Assembly: GCF_001667505.1 (NCBI RefSeq)
Contig: NZ_LZHZ01000063.1
Location: 62,001-126,000 of the forward strand
Direction of reading: 5' to 3'
From: Mycobacterium sp. ACS1612
GTDB lineage: Bacteria; Actinomycetota; Actinomycetes; Mycobacteriales; Mycobacteriaceae
Length of the DNA: 64,000 bases
Both the position numbers and the translations under genes were made by a program. The notes under the pieces are model-generated. The model was not told the origin of the DNA. It ran no database searches and was given only the letters and a program-made list of their open reading frames with translations. Below, piece after piece: positions 25,402 to 34,782 of this stretch (the first letter of the stretch is position 1; each line of letters begins with the position of its first letter).

Positions 25402-27054
25402 ATGAACACACTGCGCAAAGTTGTCGCGATCGCCTGCATCACCCCGCTGGCAGCGTTCGGTGTCGCGGCGTGCGGCAGCGACAAAGGCGGCGGTGGCGGC
25501 GGTGGCGCTGGCGGCGGCGACATCAACATCGCGCTGACCTCGTTCCCCGACTATGTCGACCCGCAACTGTCCTACACGGTCGAGGGCTGGGAAGTGCTGT
25601 GGAACGTCTACACCCCGCTGCTGACCTACAAGCACGCCAAGGGCAAGGACGGCACCCAGGTGGTGCCGGCGCTGGCCGAGAAGATGCCCGACATCTCGCC
25701 CGACGGCAAGACGTACAAGCTCAAGCTACGGTCGAACATGAAGTACTCCGACGGAACGCCCATCAAGGCATCCGATTTCACCTACGGCATCCAGCGGCTG
25801 TTCAAGGCCGACTCCGGCGGTTCGGTGTTCTTGAAGGTCATAGTCGGCGCTCAGGACTACGCCGACGGTAAGGCGCAGACGATCAGCGGCATCAAGACCG
25901 ACGACAACACCGGTGACATCACGATCGAATTGACCAAGCCGAACGGCACGTTCGAAAACGTGCTGGCGCTGATGTTCGCCGCACCGGTGCCGCCGACCAC
26001 TCCGCTGGACAAGGACGCAACCAACAAGCCGCCGGCATCCAGCGGTCCGTTCATGATCACCAAGGTCGAAGCGCCGCGCACCATGACACTGGAGCGCAAC
26101 CCGAACTTCAAGACCGTCAAGGATGCGGGAGCCACCGAAGTCGCCGACGCCAACGTCGACAAGATCACCATCGCCGAGAACAAGAACAACAGCGCGCAGG
26201 TCACCGACGTCGAACAGAACAAGGTCGATTTCATGCTCGACCCGCCCGCGTCGGACCGGCTCCAAGAGGTGAAGACCCGCTACGGCAACCGATTCCGCCT
26301 CGAAGACTCGATCAACACCTACTACTTCTGGATGAACACCCAGAAGGCCCCGTTCAACGACATCAGGGTGCGTCAGGCGATCAACTACGCCGTCGATCCG
26401 GAAGCGCTGAACCGGATCTTCGGTGGGCGTCTGCACCCGACGCAACAGATCCTGCCGCCGGGAATGCCCGGTTACCAGGAGTACAAGCTGTTCCAGGGGC
26501 CCGACATGAACAAGGCCAAGCAACTGATCGCAGAAGCGAATCCAGCGGACCGCGATATCACGGTGTGGACCGATGACGAGCCGGACCGCAAGCGGATCGG
26601 GGAGTACTACCACGACCTGCTCACCCAATTGGGCTTCAATGCAACGCTGAAGGTGATTGCGGGCGATGTCTACTGGACGACGATCGGCAACCAGTCGACG
26701 CCCGACCTGGACACCGGATTCGCCGACTGGTTCCAGGACTTCCCGCATCCGGACGACTTCTTCCGGCCGCTGCTGCACGGCGATTCCATCCTGCCCACGA
26801 ACGGAAACAACTTCTCCCACGTCAACATCCCTGCCAACAACGCCAAGCAGGACGAGCTGCTGACGAAGCTGATCGGAGACGGCGGCGTCGAGGAGCAGTA
26901 CGCGGCCCTGGACAAGGCGTACATGGAGCAGGCCGTGTGGGCGCCGTACGGCAACGAACAGTTCTCCACGTTCCTGTCCGAACGCATGGACTTCGATACG
27001 TCCTATCACCATCTGCTGTTCAACCAGGACTACACGTCGTTCAAGATCAAGTAG
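25402..27054 (+). CDS. Peptide ABC transporter substrate-binding lipoprotein (family 5)
   Basis: 550 residues from ATG 25402, behind CAGGAGCGAG. An upstream in-frame start at 25252 would hide the signal peptide. The lipobox GVAAC is followed by a Gly-rich linker. The chain then has the DppA/OppA layout, with NYAVDPEALNRI and LPPGMPGY in the typical family 5 region. It should capture peptides (or related solutes such as heme or nickel complexes) outside the membrane and hand them to the permeases encoded next. Confidence 0.92.
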   Translation: MNTLRKVVAIACITPLAAFGVAACGSDKGGGGGGGAGGGDINIALTSFPDYVDPQLSYTVEGWEVLWNVYTPLLTYKHAKGKDGTQVVPALAEKMPDISPDGKTYKLKLRSNMKYSDGTPIKASDFTYGIQRLFKADSGGSVFLKVIVGAQDYADGKAQTISGIKTDDNTGDITIELTKPNGTFENVLALMFAAPVPPTTPLDKDATNKPPASSGPFMITKVEAPRTMTLERNPNFKTVKDAGATEVADANVDKITIAENKNNSAQVTDVEQNKVDFMLDPPASDRLQEVKTRYGNRFRLEDSINTYYFWMNTQKAPFNDIRVRQAINYAVDPEALNRIFGGRLHPTQQILPPGMPGYQEYKLFQGPDMNKAKQLIAEANPADRDITVWTDDEPDRKRIGEYYHDLLTQLGFNATLKVIAGDVYWTTIGNQSTPDLDTGFADWFQDFPHPDDFFRPLLHGDSILPTNGNNFSHVNIPANNAKQDELLTKLIGDGGVEEQYAALDKAYMEQAVWAPYGNEQFSTFLSERMDFDTSYHHLLFNQDYTSFKIK

Positions 27055-27061
27055 CCGGAAG

Positions 27062-28099
27062 ATGGTCGCTACCGTAGGCGAACTGGAGATCCCAGGAGAA
27101 CCGCCGCTTCCCACCGGTGTGCCCGCCTCGCAGATCCAGGGGCGCAGCCCCTGGTATCTGGCCTGGCTTCGGCTGCGGCGCAACAAGGTCGCGCTGTTCT
27201 GCGGCGGCGTCTTCGTGCTCATCGTGTTGTTCTGCCTGGCCGCACCGCTGTGGGCGCAACACGTCGCGCACACCGGCCCGAACGAGAACCACATCACCGA
27301 GAAGGTGCTGATCGACGGTCAGCCGACGAACGTGGTGGGCACTGACGGCACCCCGATCGGGCCCGGCCTGCACGGGCAGTATCTGCTCGGCGCGGACCAG
27401 AACGGTCGCGACGTGATGGTGCGACTGATGTACGGCGGGCGCACATCGATCTACATCGGCCTCGCGGCCGCCGCCGTCACCACGGTGCTGTCGGTGATCG
27501 TCGCTCTGCTCGCGGGCTACTACCGCGGCTGGATCGACTCGGTGCTGTCCCGGGTGATGGACGTGATCTGGGCCTTTCCGGTGCTGTTGCTCGGCATCGC
27601 GTTGGGCACCACGTTGGCCATCGGCGGTCTGAAGCTGGGCCCCCTTGCGATCGCCGGTGATTCGATCTGGATCCCGATTTTGATCATCGGCTTCGTGTAC
27701 GTGCCGTACATGGCGAGACCGATCAGGGGCGAGATCCTGGCACTGCGGGAAAAGGAGTTCATCGAGGCCGCCGTCGCCCAGGGCAAGGGTCCGCTGCGGA
27801 TCATGTTCTCCGAACTGCTTCCGAACGTCATCTCGACGATCATCGTGTTCTTCACGTTGAACATCGCCAACAACATGCTGCTCGAATCCGCCCTGTCGTT
27901 CCTCGGCGCTGGCGTCCGCCCCCCCAATGCGTCGTGGGGCACCATGATCGCTGACGGCTACGAAATGATCTACACCGCACCGCATCTGACGATCGTTCCC
28001 GGCTTGATGATCATCGCGACGGTGTTGTCGCTGAACGTGTTCGGCGACGGGCTGCGTGATGCACTTGATCCGCGCGCGAAAATCCGGCTGGAGCACTGA
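27062..28099 (+). CDS. Peptide ABC transporter permease (DppC type)
   Basis: 345 residues. The N-terminal cytosolic part and first helix (LFCGGVFVLIVLFCLAAPLW) fit the OppC_N domain. A periplasmic loop with LLGADQNGRDVMVRLMYGGR follows, then four to five more helices. The coupling loop facing the ATPases is EFIEAAVAQGKGPLRIMFSELLPN (EAA type). It is the second of five importer genes, and its TGA shares one base with the ATG of the next permease. In this operon the C-type permease precedes the B-type, the reverse of the E. coli order. Confidence 0.93.
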   Translation: MVATVGELEIPGEPPLPTGVPASQIQGRSPWYLAWLRLRRNKVALFCGGVFVLIVLFCLAAPLWAQHVAHTGPNENHITEKVLIDGQPTNVVGTDGTPIGPGLHGQYLLGADQNGRDVMVRLMYGGRTSIYIGLAAAAVTTVLSVIVALLAGYYRGWIDSVLSRVMDVIWAFPVLLLGIALGTTLAIGGLKLGPLAIAGDSIWIPILIIGFVYVPYMARPIRGEILALREKEFIEAAVAQGKGPLRIMFSELLPNVISTIIVFFTLNIANNMLLESALSFLGAGVRPPNASWGTMIADGYEMIYTAPHLTIVPGLMIIATVLSLNVFGDGLRDALDPRAKIRLEH

Positions 28100-29061
28100 T
28101 GGCTCGTTTCGTCGCCCGCCGATTGCTCGGCATGATCGCGGTGCTGTTCGCGATCTCGGTGATCGTGTTCCTGATCTTCAACGTGATTCCCAACTCCGAC
28201 CCGGCGGCACGGATCGCGGGCAAGAACGCCGATCCGGCGTTGATCGCCAGGGTCAGTGCCGACCTCGGATTGGATCAGCCGCTGCCGATTCAGTACCTGA
28301 CGATGATGAGGCAGATCTTCACCGGCCAGTTGATGTCGTACGCCAAGGACCGCAACGTCGTCCAGCAGATCTGGGACGGTGTGCCCGCGACGTTCTCGCT
28401 GTGCATCGGGGCGGCGGTGATCTGGATGGTGCTCGCGGTGATCTTCGGCTACATGAGCGCGGTACACGCGGGCAAGATCACCGACCGCGCGTTGACCATC
28501 CTGTCGCTGGTCGGGATCTCGATGCCGGTATTCTGGCTGGCCGCAATCCTGCTGTACTTCTTCACGTTCAAGGTGCAGGCGTTCCCGACCGGTGGATATG
28601 TGCCGCTGACCGACGATCCCGCGGAGTGGGCCTATCACCTGATCCTGCCCTGGCTCACGCTGGCCGTGCTCTACGTCGGGTTCTACAGTCGACTGCTGCG
28701 CTCCAACATGCTCGACGCGATGAACGAAGACTATGTGCGCACTGCGCGCGCCAAGGGGCTGTCCGAACGGCAGGTGCGGATCCGGCACGTGCTTCGCAAC
28801 TCGATGATCCCGGTCGTCACGCTGTTCGGCCTCGACTTCGGCATGGTGGTCGGCGGCGGCGCCATCCTCACCGAAACGGTGTACAACCTCAACGGCGTCG
28901 GCCTGTATGCCGGTGAGGCCATCCGGAGCCTGGATCTGCCGCCGCTGATCGGCGTGACGCTGTTCGGCGCGTTCTTCATCGTGCTGTTCAACACGATCGT
29001 CGACATCGCATACGCGGTGCTCGATCCCCGAATCCGACTCGGAGAGGCGGCCCCAGCGTGA
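28099..29061 (+). CDS. Peptide ABC transporter permease (DppB type)
   Basis: 320 residues with six membrane helices. The opening MARFVARRLLGMIAVLFAIS and the second segment (NADPALIARVSADLGLDQPL) are typical of OppB/DppB. The coupling EAA-like loop is DYVRTARAKGLSERQVRIRH, and the C-terminus contains TVYNLNGVGLYAGEAI. It pairs with the preceding DppC-type permease to form the channel. It is tightly coupled on both sides: TGATG before and GTGA after. Confidence 0.93.
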   Translation: MARFVARRLLGMIAVLFAISVIVFLIFNVIPNSDPAARIAGKNADPALIARVSADLGLDQPLPIQYLTMMRQIFTGQLMSYAKDRNVVQQIWDGVPATFSLCIGAAVIWMVLAVIFGYMSAVHAGKITDRALTILSLVGISMPVFWLAAILLYFFTFKVQAFPTGGYVPLTDDPAEWAYHLILPWLTLAVLYVGFYSRLLRSNMLDAMNEDYVRTARAKGLSERQVRIRHVLRNSMIPVVTLFGLDFGMVVGGGAILTETVYNLNGVGLYAGEAIRSLDLPPLIGVTLFGAFFIVLFNTIVDIAYAVLDPRIRLGEAAPA

Positions 29062-30059
29062 GCGCCATCCTCAAGGTGGACGATCTGCGGGTCAGCTTCG
29101 CCACCGAAGACGGTGTGGTGCAGGCCGTCGGCGGCGTCTCGTTCGAGCTACAGGCCGGTGAAGTACTGGCCATCGTCGGCGAATCGGGCTCCGGGAAAAG
29201 TGTTACGGCGCAGACGATCACGGGGTTGACACGGGCGCCCAACGCGCGGATCACCGGATCGGTCACCTACCACGACCGCGAACTCAACGGCCTCGACGAC
29301 GACCAACTGCGGGACATCCGCGGCGGGCAGATCGCGATGGTGTTCCAGGACCCGATGTCGTCGTTGAACCCCGTCTACCGCGTCGGTGACCAGATCGCCG
29401 AGATGATCCGGGCACACCGCGACGTGTCGAAACGCGAAGCGGCAGAACGCGCGGTGGAACTGCTGCGGTCGGTGGGCATCCCCAACCCCGAACGCCGAGT
29501 CCGGCACTATCCGCACGAGTTCTCGGGCGGCATGCGGCAGCGCGTGATGATCGCAATGGCCCTCGCGCTCGAACCGGATGTGCTGATTGCCGACGAACCC
29601 ACCACCGCACTGGACGTGACGGTGCAGGCGCAGATTCTGCGCCTGCTCGACCAACTCAACCGCGAGCGCGGCCTTGCCGTCATCCTGATCACCCACGACC
29701 TCGGGGTGGTCGCCGAGATCGCCGACCGGGTGCTGGTGATGTACGCCGGCCAGATTGTCGAGAACGCAACGCTTGACGAGACCTTCTACGACCCGCAACA
29801 CCCCTACACGTGGGGACTGCTCGGTTCGCTGATGCGTCTGGACCAGACCCGCACCGACCGGTTGGCCCAGATTCCCGGACAGCCGCCGTCACTGCTGGCC
29901 CCGCCGACGGGATGCCGGTTCGCACCGCGCTGCCCACACGAGTTCGACAAGTGCGCAGAACACCCGACGTTGGAACCGCGGGCAGGTGGAATGCATCTCG
30001 ACCGGTGCTGGCTGGACCCCGAAGACAAGAAAACGCTTCGGGCGCAGGTGATTTCATGA
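29058..30059 (+). CDS. Peptide ABC transporter ATPase (DppD type)
   Basis: 333 residues from GTG 29058. Walker A is GESGSGKS, Q-loop FQDPMSSLNPV, signature FSGGMRQRVMIAMALA and Walker B VLIADEPTTALD. The C-terminal oligopeptide/dipeptide domain carries the Cys-rich GCRFAPRCPHEFDKC, which in relatives can bind a metal or Fe-S centre. It is one of two ATPases energising the importer. Its TGA overlaps the ATG of the second ATPase. Confidence 0.94.
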   Translation: MSAILKVDDLRVSFATEDGVVQAVGGVSFELQAGEVLAIVGESGSGKSVTAQTITGLTRAPNARITGSVTYHDRELNGLDDDQLRDIRGGQIAMVFQDPMSSLNPVYRVGDQIAEMIRAHRDVSKREAAERAVELLRSVGIPNPERRVRHYPHEFSGGMRQRVMIAMALALEPDVLIADEPTTALDVTVQAQILRLLDQLNRERGLAVILITHDLGVVAEIADRVLVMYAGQIVENATLDETFYDPQHPYTWGLLGSLMRLDQTRTDRLAQIPGQPPSLLAPPTGCRFAPRCPHEFDKCAEHPTLEPRAGGMHLDRCWLDPEDKKTLRAQVIS

Positions 30060-31060
30060 GCAAGGGCGATCTGCTGCTGGAGGTCAGCGACCTGGTCAAG
30101 CACTTCCCCATCAAGACCGGGGTGGTGGTGGACCGCGAAGTCGCCAGGGTGCGTGCAGTCGACGGTGTCAGTCTTTCGCTACGCGAGGGTGAAACACTCG
30201 GGCTGGTCGGCGAATCCGGATGCGGCAAATCAACGCTGTGCCGGGCGATCCTGCAACTGACACACCCCACGTCAGGGTCGGTGCGGTTCCTCGGCGAGGA
30301 GTTGGTGGGCCGGTCGCGGCGTGACCTGCGCCCGCTGCGCAGGCAGATGCAGATGATCTTCCAAGACCCGTTCGCATCGCTGAATCCACGCAAGCGGGTC
30401 GGCCAGATCATCGGCGATCCGCTGGAATTGCACGGCATCGCCACGGGCGCCGCGTTGAAACGCCGGGTGCAGGAACTGCTCGACCGGGTCGGTCTGTCCC
30501 CCGAGCACTACAACCGATACCCACACGAATTCTCCGGCGGCCAGCGGCAACGCATCGGTATCGCAAGGGCGTTGGCGCTGCAGCCCAAGTTCATCGTCGC
30601 CGACGAACCGGTGTCGGCACTCGACGTGTCCGTGCAGGCGCAGATCATCAACCTGCTCAAGGAGCTCCAGGACGAATTCGGCCTGTCCTACTTGTTCGTC
30701 GCCCACGACCTCGGCGTGGTCCGGCACGTATCCGATCGCGTCGCAGTGATGTACCTGGGCAAGGTCGTCGAGAACTCGGAGACCGAGGACCTGTACCGCA
30801 AACCGATTCACCCGTACACGAACGCGCTGCTGTCGGCGGTGCCGATCCCCGATCCGAAACTCAACGCCGCACGCGAGCGCCTCGTGCTGCAGGGCGATGT
30901 GCCGAGCCCGATCGATCCGCCACCGGGATGCAGCTTCCACACCCGCTGCCCGTGGGCCACTGAGGTCTGCACCACCGACGAACCCGCTCTGCTCGAACAT
31001 GCCGCGGCACACGTCGCCGCCTGCCACCATCCGCGTAACGTCGAAAAGGCTGCCGTCTAA
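30056..31060 (+). CDS. Peptide ABC transporter ATPase (DppF type)
   Basis: 334 residues from ATG 30056, which overlaps the previous stop (ATGA). The longer frame from 29810 lies inside dppD and is a shadow. Motifs: Walker A GESGCGKST, Q-loop FQDPFASLNP, signature FSGGQRQRIGIARALA, Walker B FIVADEPVSALD, and the C-terminal GCSFHTRCPWATEVC. It completes a full dipeptide/oligopeptide importer. The stop overlaps the convergent Hsp70-like gene by 4 bp. Confidence 0.94.
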   Translation: MSKGDLLLEVSDLVKHFPIKTGVVVDREVARVRAVDGVSLSLREGETLGLVGESGCGKSTLCRAILQLTHPTSGSVRFLGEELVGRSRRDLRPLRRQMQMIFQDPFASLNPRKRVGQIIGDPLELHGIATGAALKRRVQELLDRVGLSPEHYNRYPHEFSGGQRQRIGIARALALQPKFIVADEPVSALDVSVQAQIINLLKELQDEFGLSYLFVAHDLGVVRHVSDRVAVMYLGKVVENSETEDLYRKPIHPYTNALLSAVPIPDPKLNAARERLVLQGDVPSPIDPPPGCSFHTRCPWATEVCTTDEPALLEHAAAHVAACHHPRNVEKAAV

Positions 31061-32859
31061 GGGAATTGCGGAGGCTGCAGGTACTGCGGTTCCTGTGGAT
31101 AGGGATACGGCTGCTGGTACGGCGGCGGCTGGTATTCCGGCGCCTGCGTCTGCGGCACCTGGATAGGGATCGGAACCGGCACGAACGGCACCTTGATGTA
31201 CGACGTGGTCATCGGCACGGTCGTGGTGGTTGTCGTGGTTGTTGTCGTCGTGGTCGTGGTGGTGGTCGTCGTCGGCGACGTGGTGGTGGTCGTGGTTGTC
31301 GTCGGCGGGGTTGTCGTGGTGGTGAAGTGCGTCGTCGTCGTCACCGGCGGCACATACGTCGTGGTGGACGGCGGTGGTGGCGGCGCCTCGCTGGTCACCG
31401 TGACGGTCTCGACCGGCGGCGGAGTCGACGGCGGTGGTGCGGCACTGGTGGGCGGTGGTGGCGGCGGAGCCGAGGTGGCGGTTTTCGGCGGATCGGTGGC
31501 CTTGGTGGCGTCACTGGCGCTGGTCAGCGCCACTGCGACCCCACCGACGGCTATCACCGCGACCACGGCGGCCAGCCCAAAGATCAACTGCGGCAGTCGG
31601 TTCCAGCTGCTGCGCTGCTCTTCGATGGGTTCGGTGGGCGGTACGTACTGCACCTGCGGACGCGCACCGGTGGTCGGTGGGTCGTAGACATCGCCGGTGT
31701 AGGGCACCACATCGTCGGTGCTGTCGTCGTCCTGCGACCATGCCAGCGCGCGGAATGTCGACGACGCTGGCGCATCGAGCGCAGCGGTGACCTCCGCGGG
31801 AATGCCAGGCGCCATCCCGGTCTGCAGGTCGGACTCGGCGCCGTAGGCGGCGATGAGCGCGGCCCCGACCGCGGCGTCGAGCGCCGGTTGCGGTGTCGCC
31901 ACGACCTGCGCCCGCGAATGCTCGGACAGCCTTTGCGTGATCATCGGGATGCTGGCACCGCCACCGACGGTGACCACCGCCGACACGTCGGACCAGCCGA
32001 TCCCGTTGCGCTCCAAGGCGTTATCCAGAGCGGCGAGCGCACCGGCCAGCGGTTCGGCGATCAGGCTCTCCAGTTCCGAGCGCGTCACCCGCACACCCGA
32101 CCGGTACCCCGGCAGGTCGGCGATCAGTGAGGTCACCGTGTCGGCGGACAGTCGTTCTTTGGCGCCGCGGCACTCCTCGCGCAACCGGGTCAGCGAACCG
32201 ACCGCGGCGGTGGCTGCGGGGTCGATGCCGCCCGCGGCCGTGATGCCCGCCAGCACATGGTTCAACAGCGCCTGGTCGATCTGATCACCGGAAAAGTCGG
32301 CATAGCGGATGGTGTCCTCGATCGGTACGAACCCCGCCGCCGCGTCCGCCAGCGTGATGCTGGTGCCGCCGCCGCCGAAATCGAGCAGCGCCACCACGCC
32401 GTTGGGACTCAGGCCCAGGTTGGCGTGCAGGGCGGTCAGCGACGCCACGGCGTCCGAGACCAACCGGGCAGGCACACCGTTGGGCGCCAACGTCGAGTTG
32501 GCCCGCAGCGCGTTGCGCAGCGCCCACATCGTCGACGTGCCCCAGTGCGCCGGGACGGCGATCGCGGTCTGCGGCGACGGTTGGCCGCCGGTGGCCACCA
32601 CCATCGCCTGCAGGGCGTCGACCAGTAGCGAATCGGCGGAATGCGACGACCCGTCGGGCGCGACCAGTGGCACCCGGTCGCCGACCCGTTCCACGAACCC
32701 GCTCAGCACGATGCCGCCGGCGTGCGCTGACGGCACGCCGACTTCGGGCGCGGCATTGCCGAACACGGTCAACACCGAGCGCCTGATCACTGGTTGATTG
32801 CCGACTAGTGTCGCGACCAGGTTGGTCGTCCCGATCGACAACCCCAACGGGTCGCTCAT
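31057..32859 (-). CDS. Membrane-anchored Hsp70-family protein with Thr/Pro-rich tail
   Basis: 600 residues from ATG 32859 (MSDPLGLSIGTTN). The first ~370 residues have the actin/Hsp70 ATPase layout: phosphate-1 LGLSIGTTNLVA, phosphate-2 VALLDFGGGGTSITL, and adenosine VVTVGGGASIPMITQRL. No substrate-binding domain follows. Instead there is a linker, one membrane helix (LIFGLAAVVAVIAVGGVAVA) and an outside tail of Pro-rich segments and long Thr runs ending in Pro/Tyr/Gln repeats. This layout looks like a mycobacterial membrane chaperone or signalling ATPase. Its role is unknown. Confidence 0.82.
   Translation of the reverse strand: MSDPLGLSIGTTNLVATLVGNQPVIRRSVLTVFGNAAPEVGVPSAHAGGIVLSGFVERVGDRVPLVAPDGSSHSADSLLVDALQAMVVATGGQPSPQTAIAVPAHWGTSTMWALRNALRANSTLAPNGVPARLVSDAVASLTALHANLGLSPNGVVALLDFGGGGTSITLADAAAGFVPIEDTIRYADFSGDQIDQALLNHVLAGITAAGGIDPAATAAVGSLTRLREECRGAKERLSADTVTSLIADLPGYRSGVRVTRSELESLIAEPLAGALAALDNALERNGIGWSDVSAVVTVGGGASIPMITQRLSEHSRAQVVATPQPALDAAVGAALIAAYGAESDLQTGMAPGIPAEVTAALDAPASSTFRALAWSQDDDSTDDVVPYTGDVYDPPTTGARPQVQYVPPTEPIEEQRSSWNRLPQLIFGLAAVVAVIAVGGVAVALTSASDATKATDPPKTATSAPPPPPPTSAAPPPSTPPPVETVTVTSEAPPPPPSTTTYVPPVTTTTHFTTTTTPPTTTTTTTTSPTTTTTTTTTTTTTTTTTTVPMTTSYIKVPFVPVPIPIQVPQTQAPEYQPPPYQQPYPYPQEPQYLQPPQFP
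31218..31330. repeat. Low-complexity Thr-codon repeat (GTGGTC/GTCGTC-rich)
   Basis: The plus strand is an almost continuous run of gtg, gtc and gtt triplets, encoding uninterrupted Thr on the minus strand within the outside tail of the Hsp70-like protein. It is a mixed ACC/ACG/AAC-codon microsatellite that could slip in triplets without breaking the frame. It is also prone to alignment errors. Confidence 0.8.
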
Positions 32860-32987
32860 AACGGAGGACACCATAGCGGGCCGACAACCCCAATTTCTTT
32901 AGACACTCCGCTTTTTGGGCTGCTTTGCCAGCTGGTTGGAGTCAACCGCATAGCTGCAGCACAGGATTCGATGTTCGCGTTTACCGC

Positions 32988-33220
32988 GTGAAAACATTGG
33001 CGCGCTGTGCAGCAACGACATTCATCGTCGCGGCCGGACTTGGATTGACAGGTGTTTCAGCGGCGACGGTCGCGTCCGCTCAAATCGGAGAGTTCCCGAG
33101 CTACCACTGGTGCCCAGGTGAATTCTGCATCCGGAATGGGGCTTCAACTTCGACTGGAACACCCGCCACGCCGACCACCATCGCGACAGCGACGGAGACA
33201 ACCACAACAACGACTTCTGA
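32988..33220 (+). pseudogene. Small secreted His/Asp/Trp-rich protein, frameshifted
   Basis: GTG 32988 opens a signal peptide (CAATTFIVAAGLGLTGVSAA, cleavage near VASA) followed by IGEFPSYHWCPGEF. The same frame then runs into meaningless Thr-rich sequence to 33227. The neighbouring frame from ~33124 reads HPEWGFNFDWNTRHADHHRD and ends SDGDNHNNDF at 33218-33220. That is the typical tail of mycobacterial small exported WCPGQ...HPEWGFNWD proteins. One missing base (ttctg-catccg, likely TGG originally) breaks the gene. Either a true pseudogene or a sequence error. Confidence 0.6.
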
Positions 33221-33267
33221 GGGCTGACCCGGGTTTCGTCCTTGCTGGCCTGGGTACAGCTTTGGCC

Positions 33268-34773
33268 ATGAGTTCACTGTGGCTTGCCGACCGCATCGAG
33301 AAGCCCCAACAGCCCAATCCACTGGTCGAGGAGAACCGGAAAGTGGACGTCGCGGTGGTTGGCGCCGGGATCACTGGCCTGATCACGGCGGTGCTGCTGG
33401 CCAGGGCCGGCAAGGACGTCCTGGTACTCGAGGCACACACCGCCGGGGCCGGTGCGACCGGCAACACGACCGCGAAGATCAGTCTGTTGCAGGGCACCAA
33501 GATGTCGAAGATCGTCGGCAAGCACGGAGCGAAGACCGCGCAACAGTACGTCGACGGCAACCGTGAGGGCCAGGAGTGGCTGATCGCCCACTGCGAGGCG
33601 CACGGCATCTCGGTGCAGCGCGAAGACGCCTACACCTATGCGCAGTCGGAGAAGGGTGTGCCGTCGGTGCGCCAGGAGTTGGACGCCTGCAAGGCGGCCG
33701 GCCTCGACGTCCAGTGGGTGGACGAAGCCGACGTGCCGTTCGCGTTCGCGGGCGGTGTCCGGCTTGCCCACCAAGCGCAGTTCGACCCGATGCCGCTATT
33801 GGACAGCCTGATCGTCGAACTCGAAGAACGAGGCGGCAGACTCGCGCAAGGCGTTCGGGTGCAAAAGGTTTCGGGTCAGGGTGATGGCCTGGCGTTGAAC
33901 GTACGCACTTCTGACGGTGGCGAGTTCGACGTACTCGCCAAGCAGTGCGTGCTGGCGACGGGCATCCCGATCCTCGACCGTGGCGGGTTCTTCGCCCGGC
34001 TCAAGCCGAGCAGGTCGTACTGCATGGCGTACAAGGTGCCGGGCAACATCACGCGTGGCATGTACATCTCGGCGGATTCGCCGACCCGCTCGGTGCGTTA
34101 CGCGCCCACCGCTGACGGCGATCGGCTGATCGTCGGTGGTGCGGGGCATCCCGTCGGCCATCAGAAGAGTCCGGCCTGCTCGGTGCAGGAACTCGACGCA
34201 TGGGCCAAGAAGACGTACCCGGGAGCCATGCAGACCCACTACTGGTCGGCACAGGACTACACCCCGATCGACGAATTGCCGTACGTGGGCCCGATCCTGC
34301 CCGGCAACGACAACATCTTCGTCGCAACGGGTTTCGACAAATGGGGGATGACCAACGGCACGGCCGCGGCGCTGGCGTTGTCCAGCATCATCCTGGGCGG
34401 ACGGATGGATTGGGCCCAGGCGTTCGCCAGTTGGAGCCCGCACGAGTTGTCGGGCATCCCCAAGGCGATGCAACTGAACATGGAAGTGGGGCTGTATCTG
34501 GCCAGGGGTTGGCTCACTCCGGTGACGCGCATCGGCAACCGCACGCCGGACAGCGGTGGTGTCGTCAGCGGCCCGCCATGGGATTTGGAGGCCCGCAGCG
34601 TCGTCGACGGCGTCGAGCATCGGGTGTCGCCGGTGTGCCCGCACCTCGGCGGGATCGTCAACTGGAACGACGCCGACCAGTCGTGGGAATGCCCGCTGCA
34701 CGGGTCACGCTTCGCACCAGACGGCACGTTGCTCGAGGGACCTGCGACGCGGAATCTGACCGCTGCTCAGTAG
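33268..34773 (+). CDS. FAD-dependent oxidoreductase with C-terminal Rieske domain
   Basis: 501 residues from ATG 33268. The longer frame overlaps the secreted-protein gene. An N-terminal FAD-binding fold (VAVVGAGITGLITAVLLARAG) of the DAO type fills ~400 residues. A Rieske [2Fe-2S] domain follows, with ligands Cys-x-His in SPVCPHLGG and Cys-x2-His in WECPLHGSRF. Such fusions move electrons between flavin and the iron-sulfur cluster; the substrate is unknown. It is followed 9 bp later by the NTF2-like gene, probably in the same operon. Confidence 0.92.
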   Translation: MSSLWLADRIEKPQQPNPLVEENRKVDVAVVGAGITGLITAVLLARAGKDVLVLEAHTAGAGATGNTTAKISLLQGTKMSKIVGKHGAKTAQQYVDGNREGQEWLIAHCEAHGISVQREDAYTYAQSEKGVPSVRQELDACKAAGLDVQWVDEADVPFAFAGGVRLAHQAQFDPMPLLDSLIVELEERGGRLAQGVRVQKVSGQGDGLALNVRTSDGGEFDVLAKQCVLATGIPILDRGGFFARLKPSRSYCMAYKVPGNITRGMYISADSPTRSVRYAPTADGDRLIVGGAGHPVGHQKSPACSVQELDAWAKKTYPGAMQTHYWSAQDYTPIDELPYVGPILPGNDNIFVATGFDKWGMTNGTAAALALSSIILGGRMDWAQAFASWSPHELSGIPKAMQLNMEVGLYLARGWLTPVTRIGNRTPDSGGVVSGPPWDLEARSVVDGVEHRVSPVCPHLGGIVNWNDADQSWECPLHGSRFAPDGTLLEGPATRNLTAAQ

Positions 34774-34782
34774 CCTGTCGCC

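Noticed and set aside
25726..27297. 523-aa minus-strand ORF opposite the peptide-binding protein
   Set aside because: Antisense shadow; the plus strand encodes a complete family 5 binding protein with lipobox.
31066..32130. Plus-strand ORFs rich in Arg or Val across the Hsp70 tail
   Set aside because: They are translations of the Thr-codon repeat in other frames.
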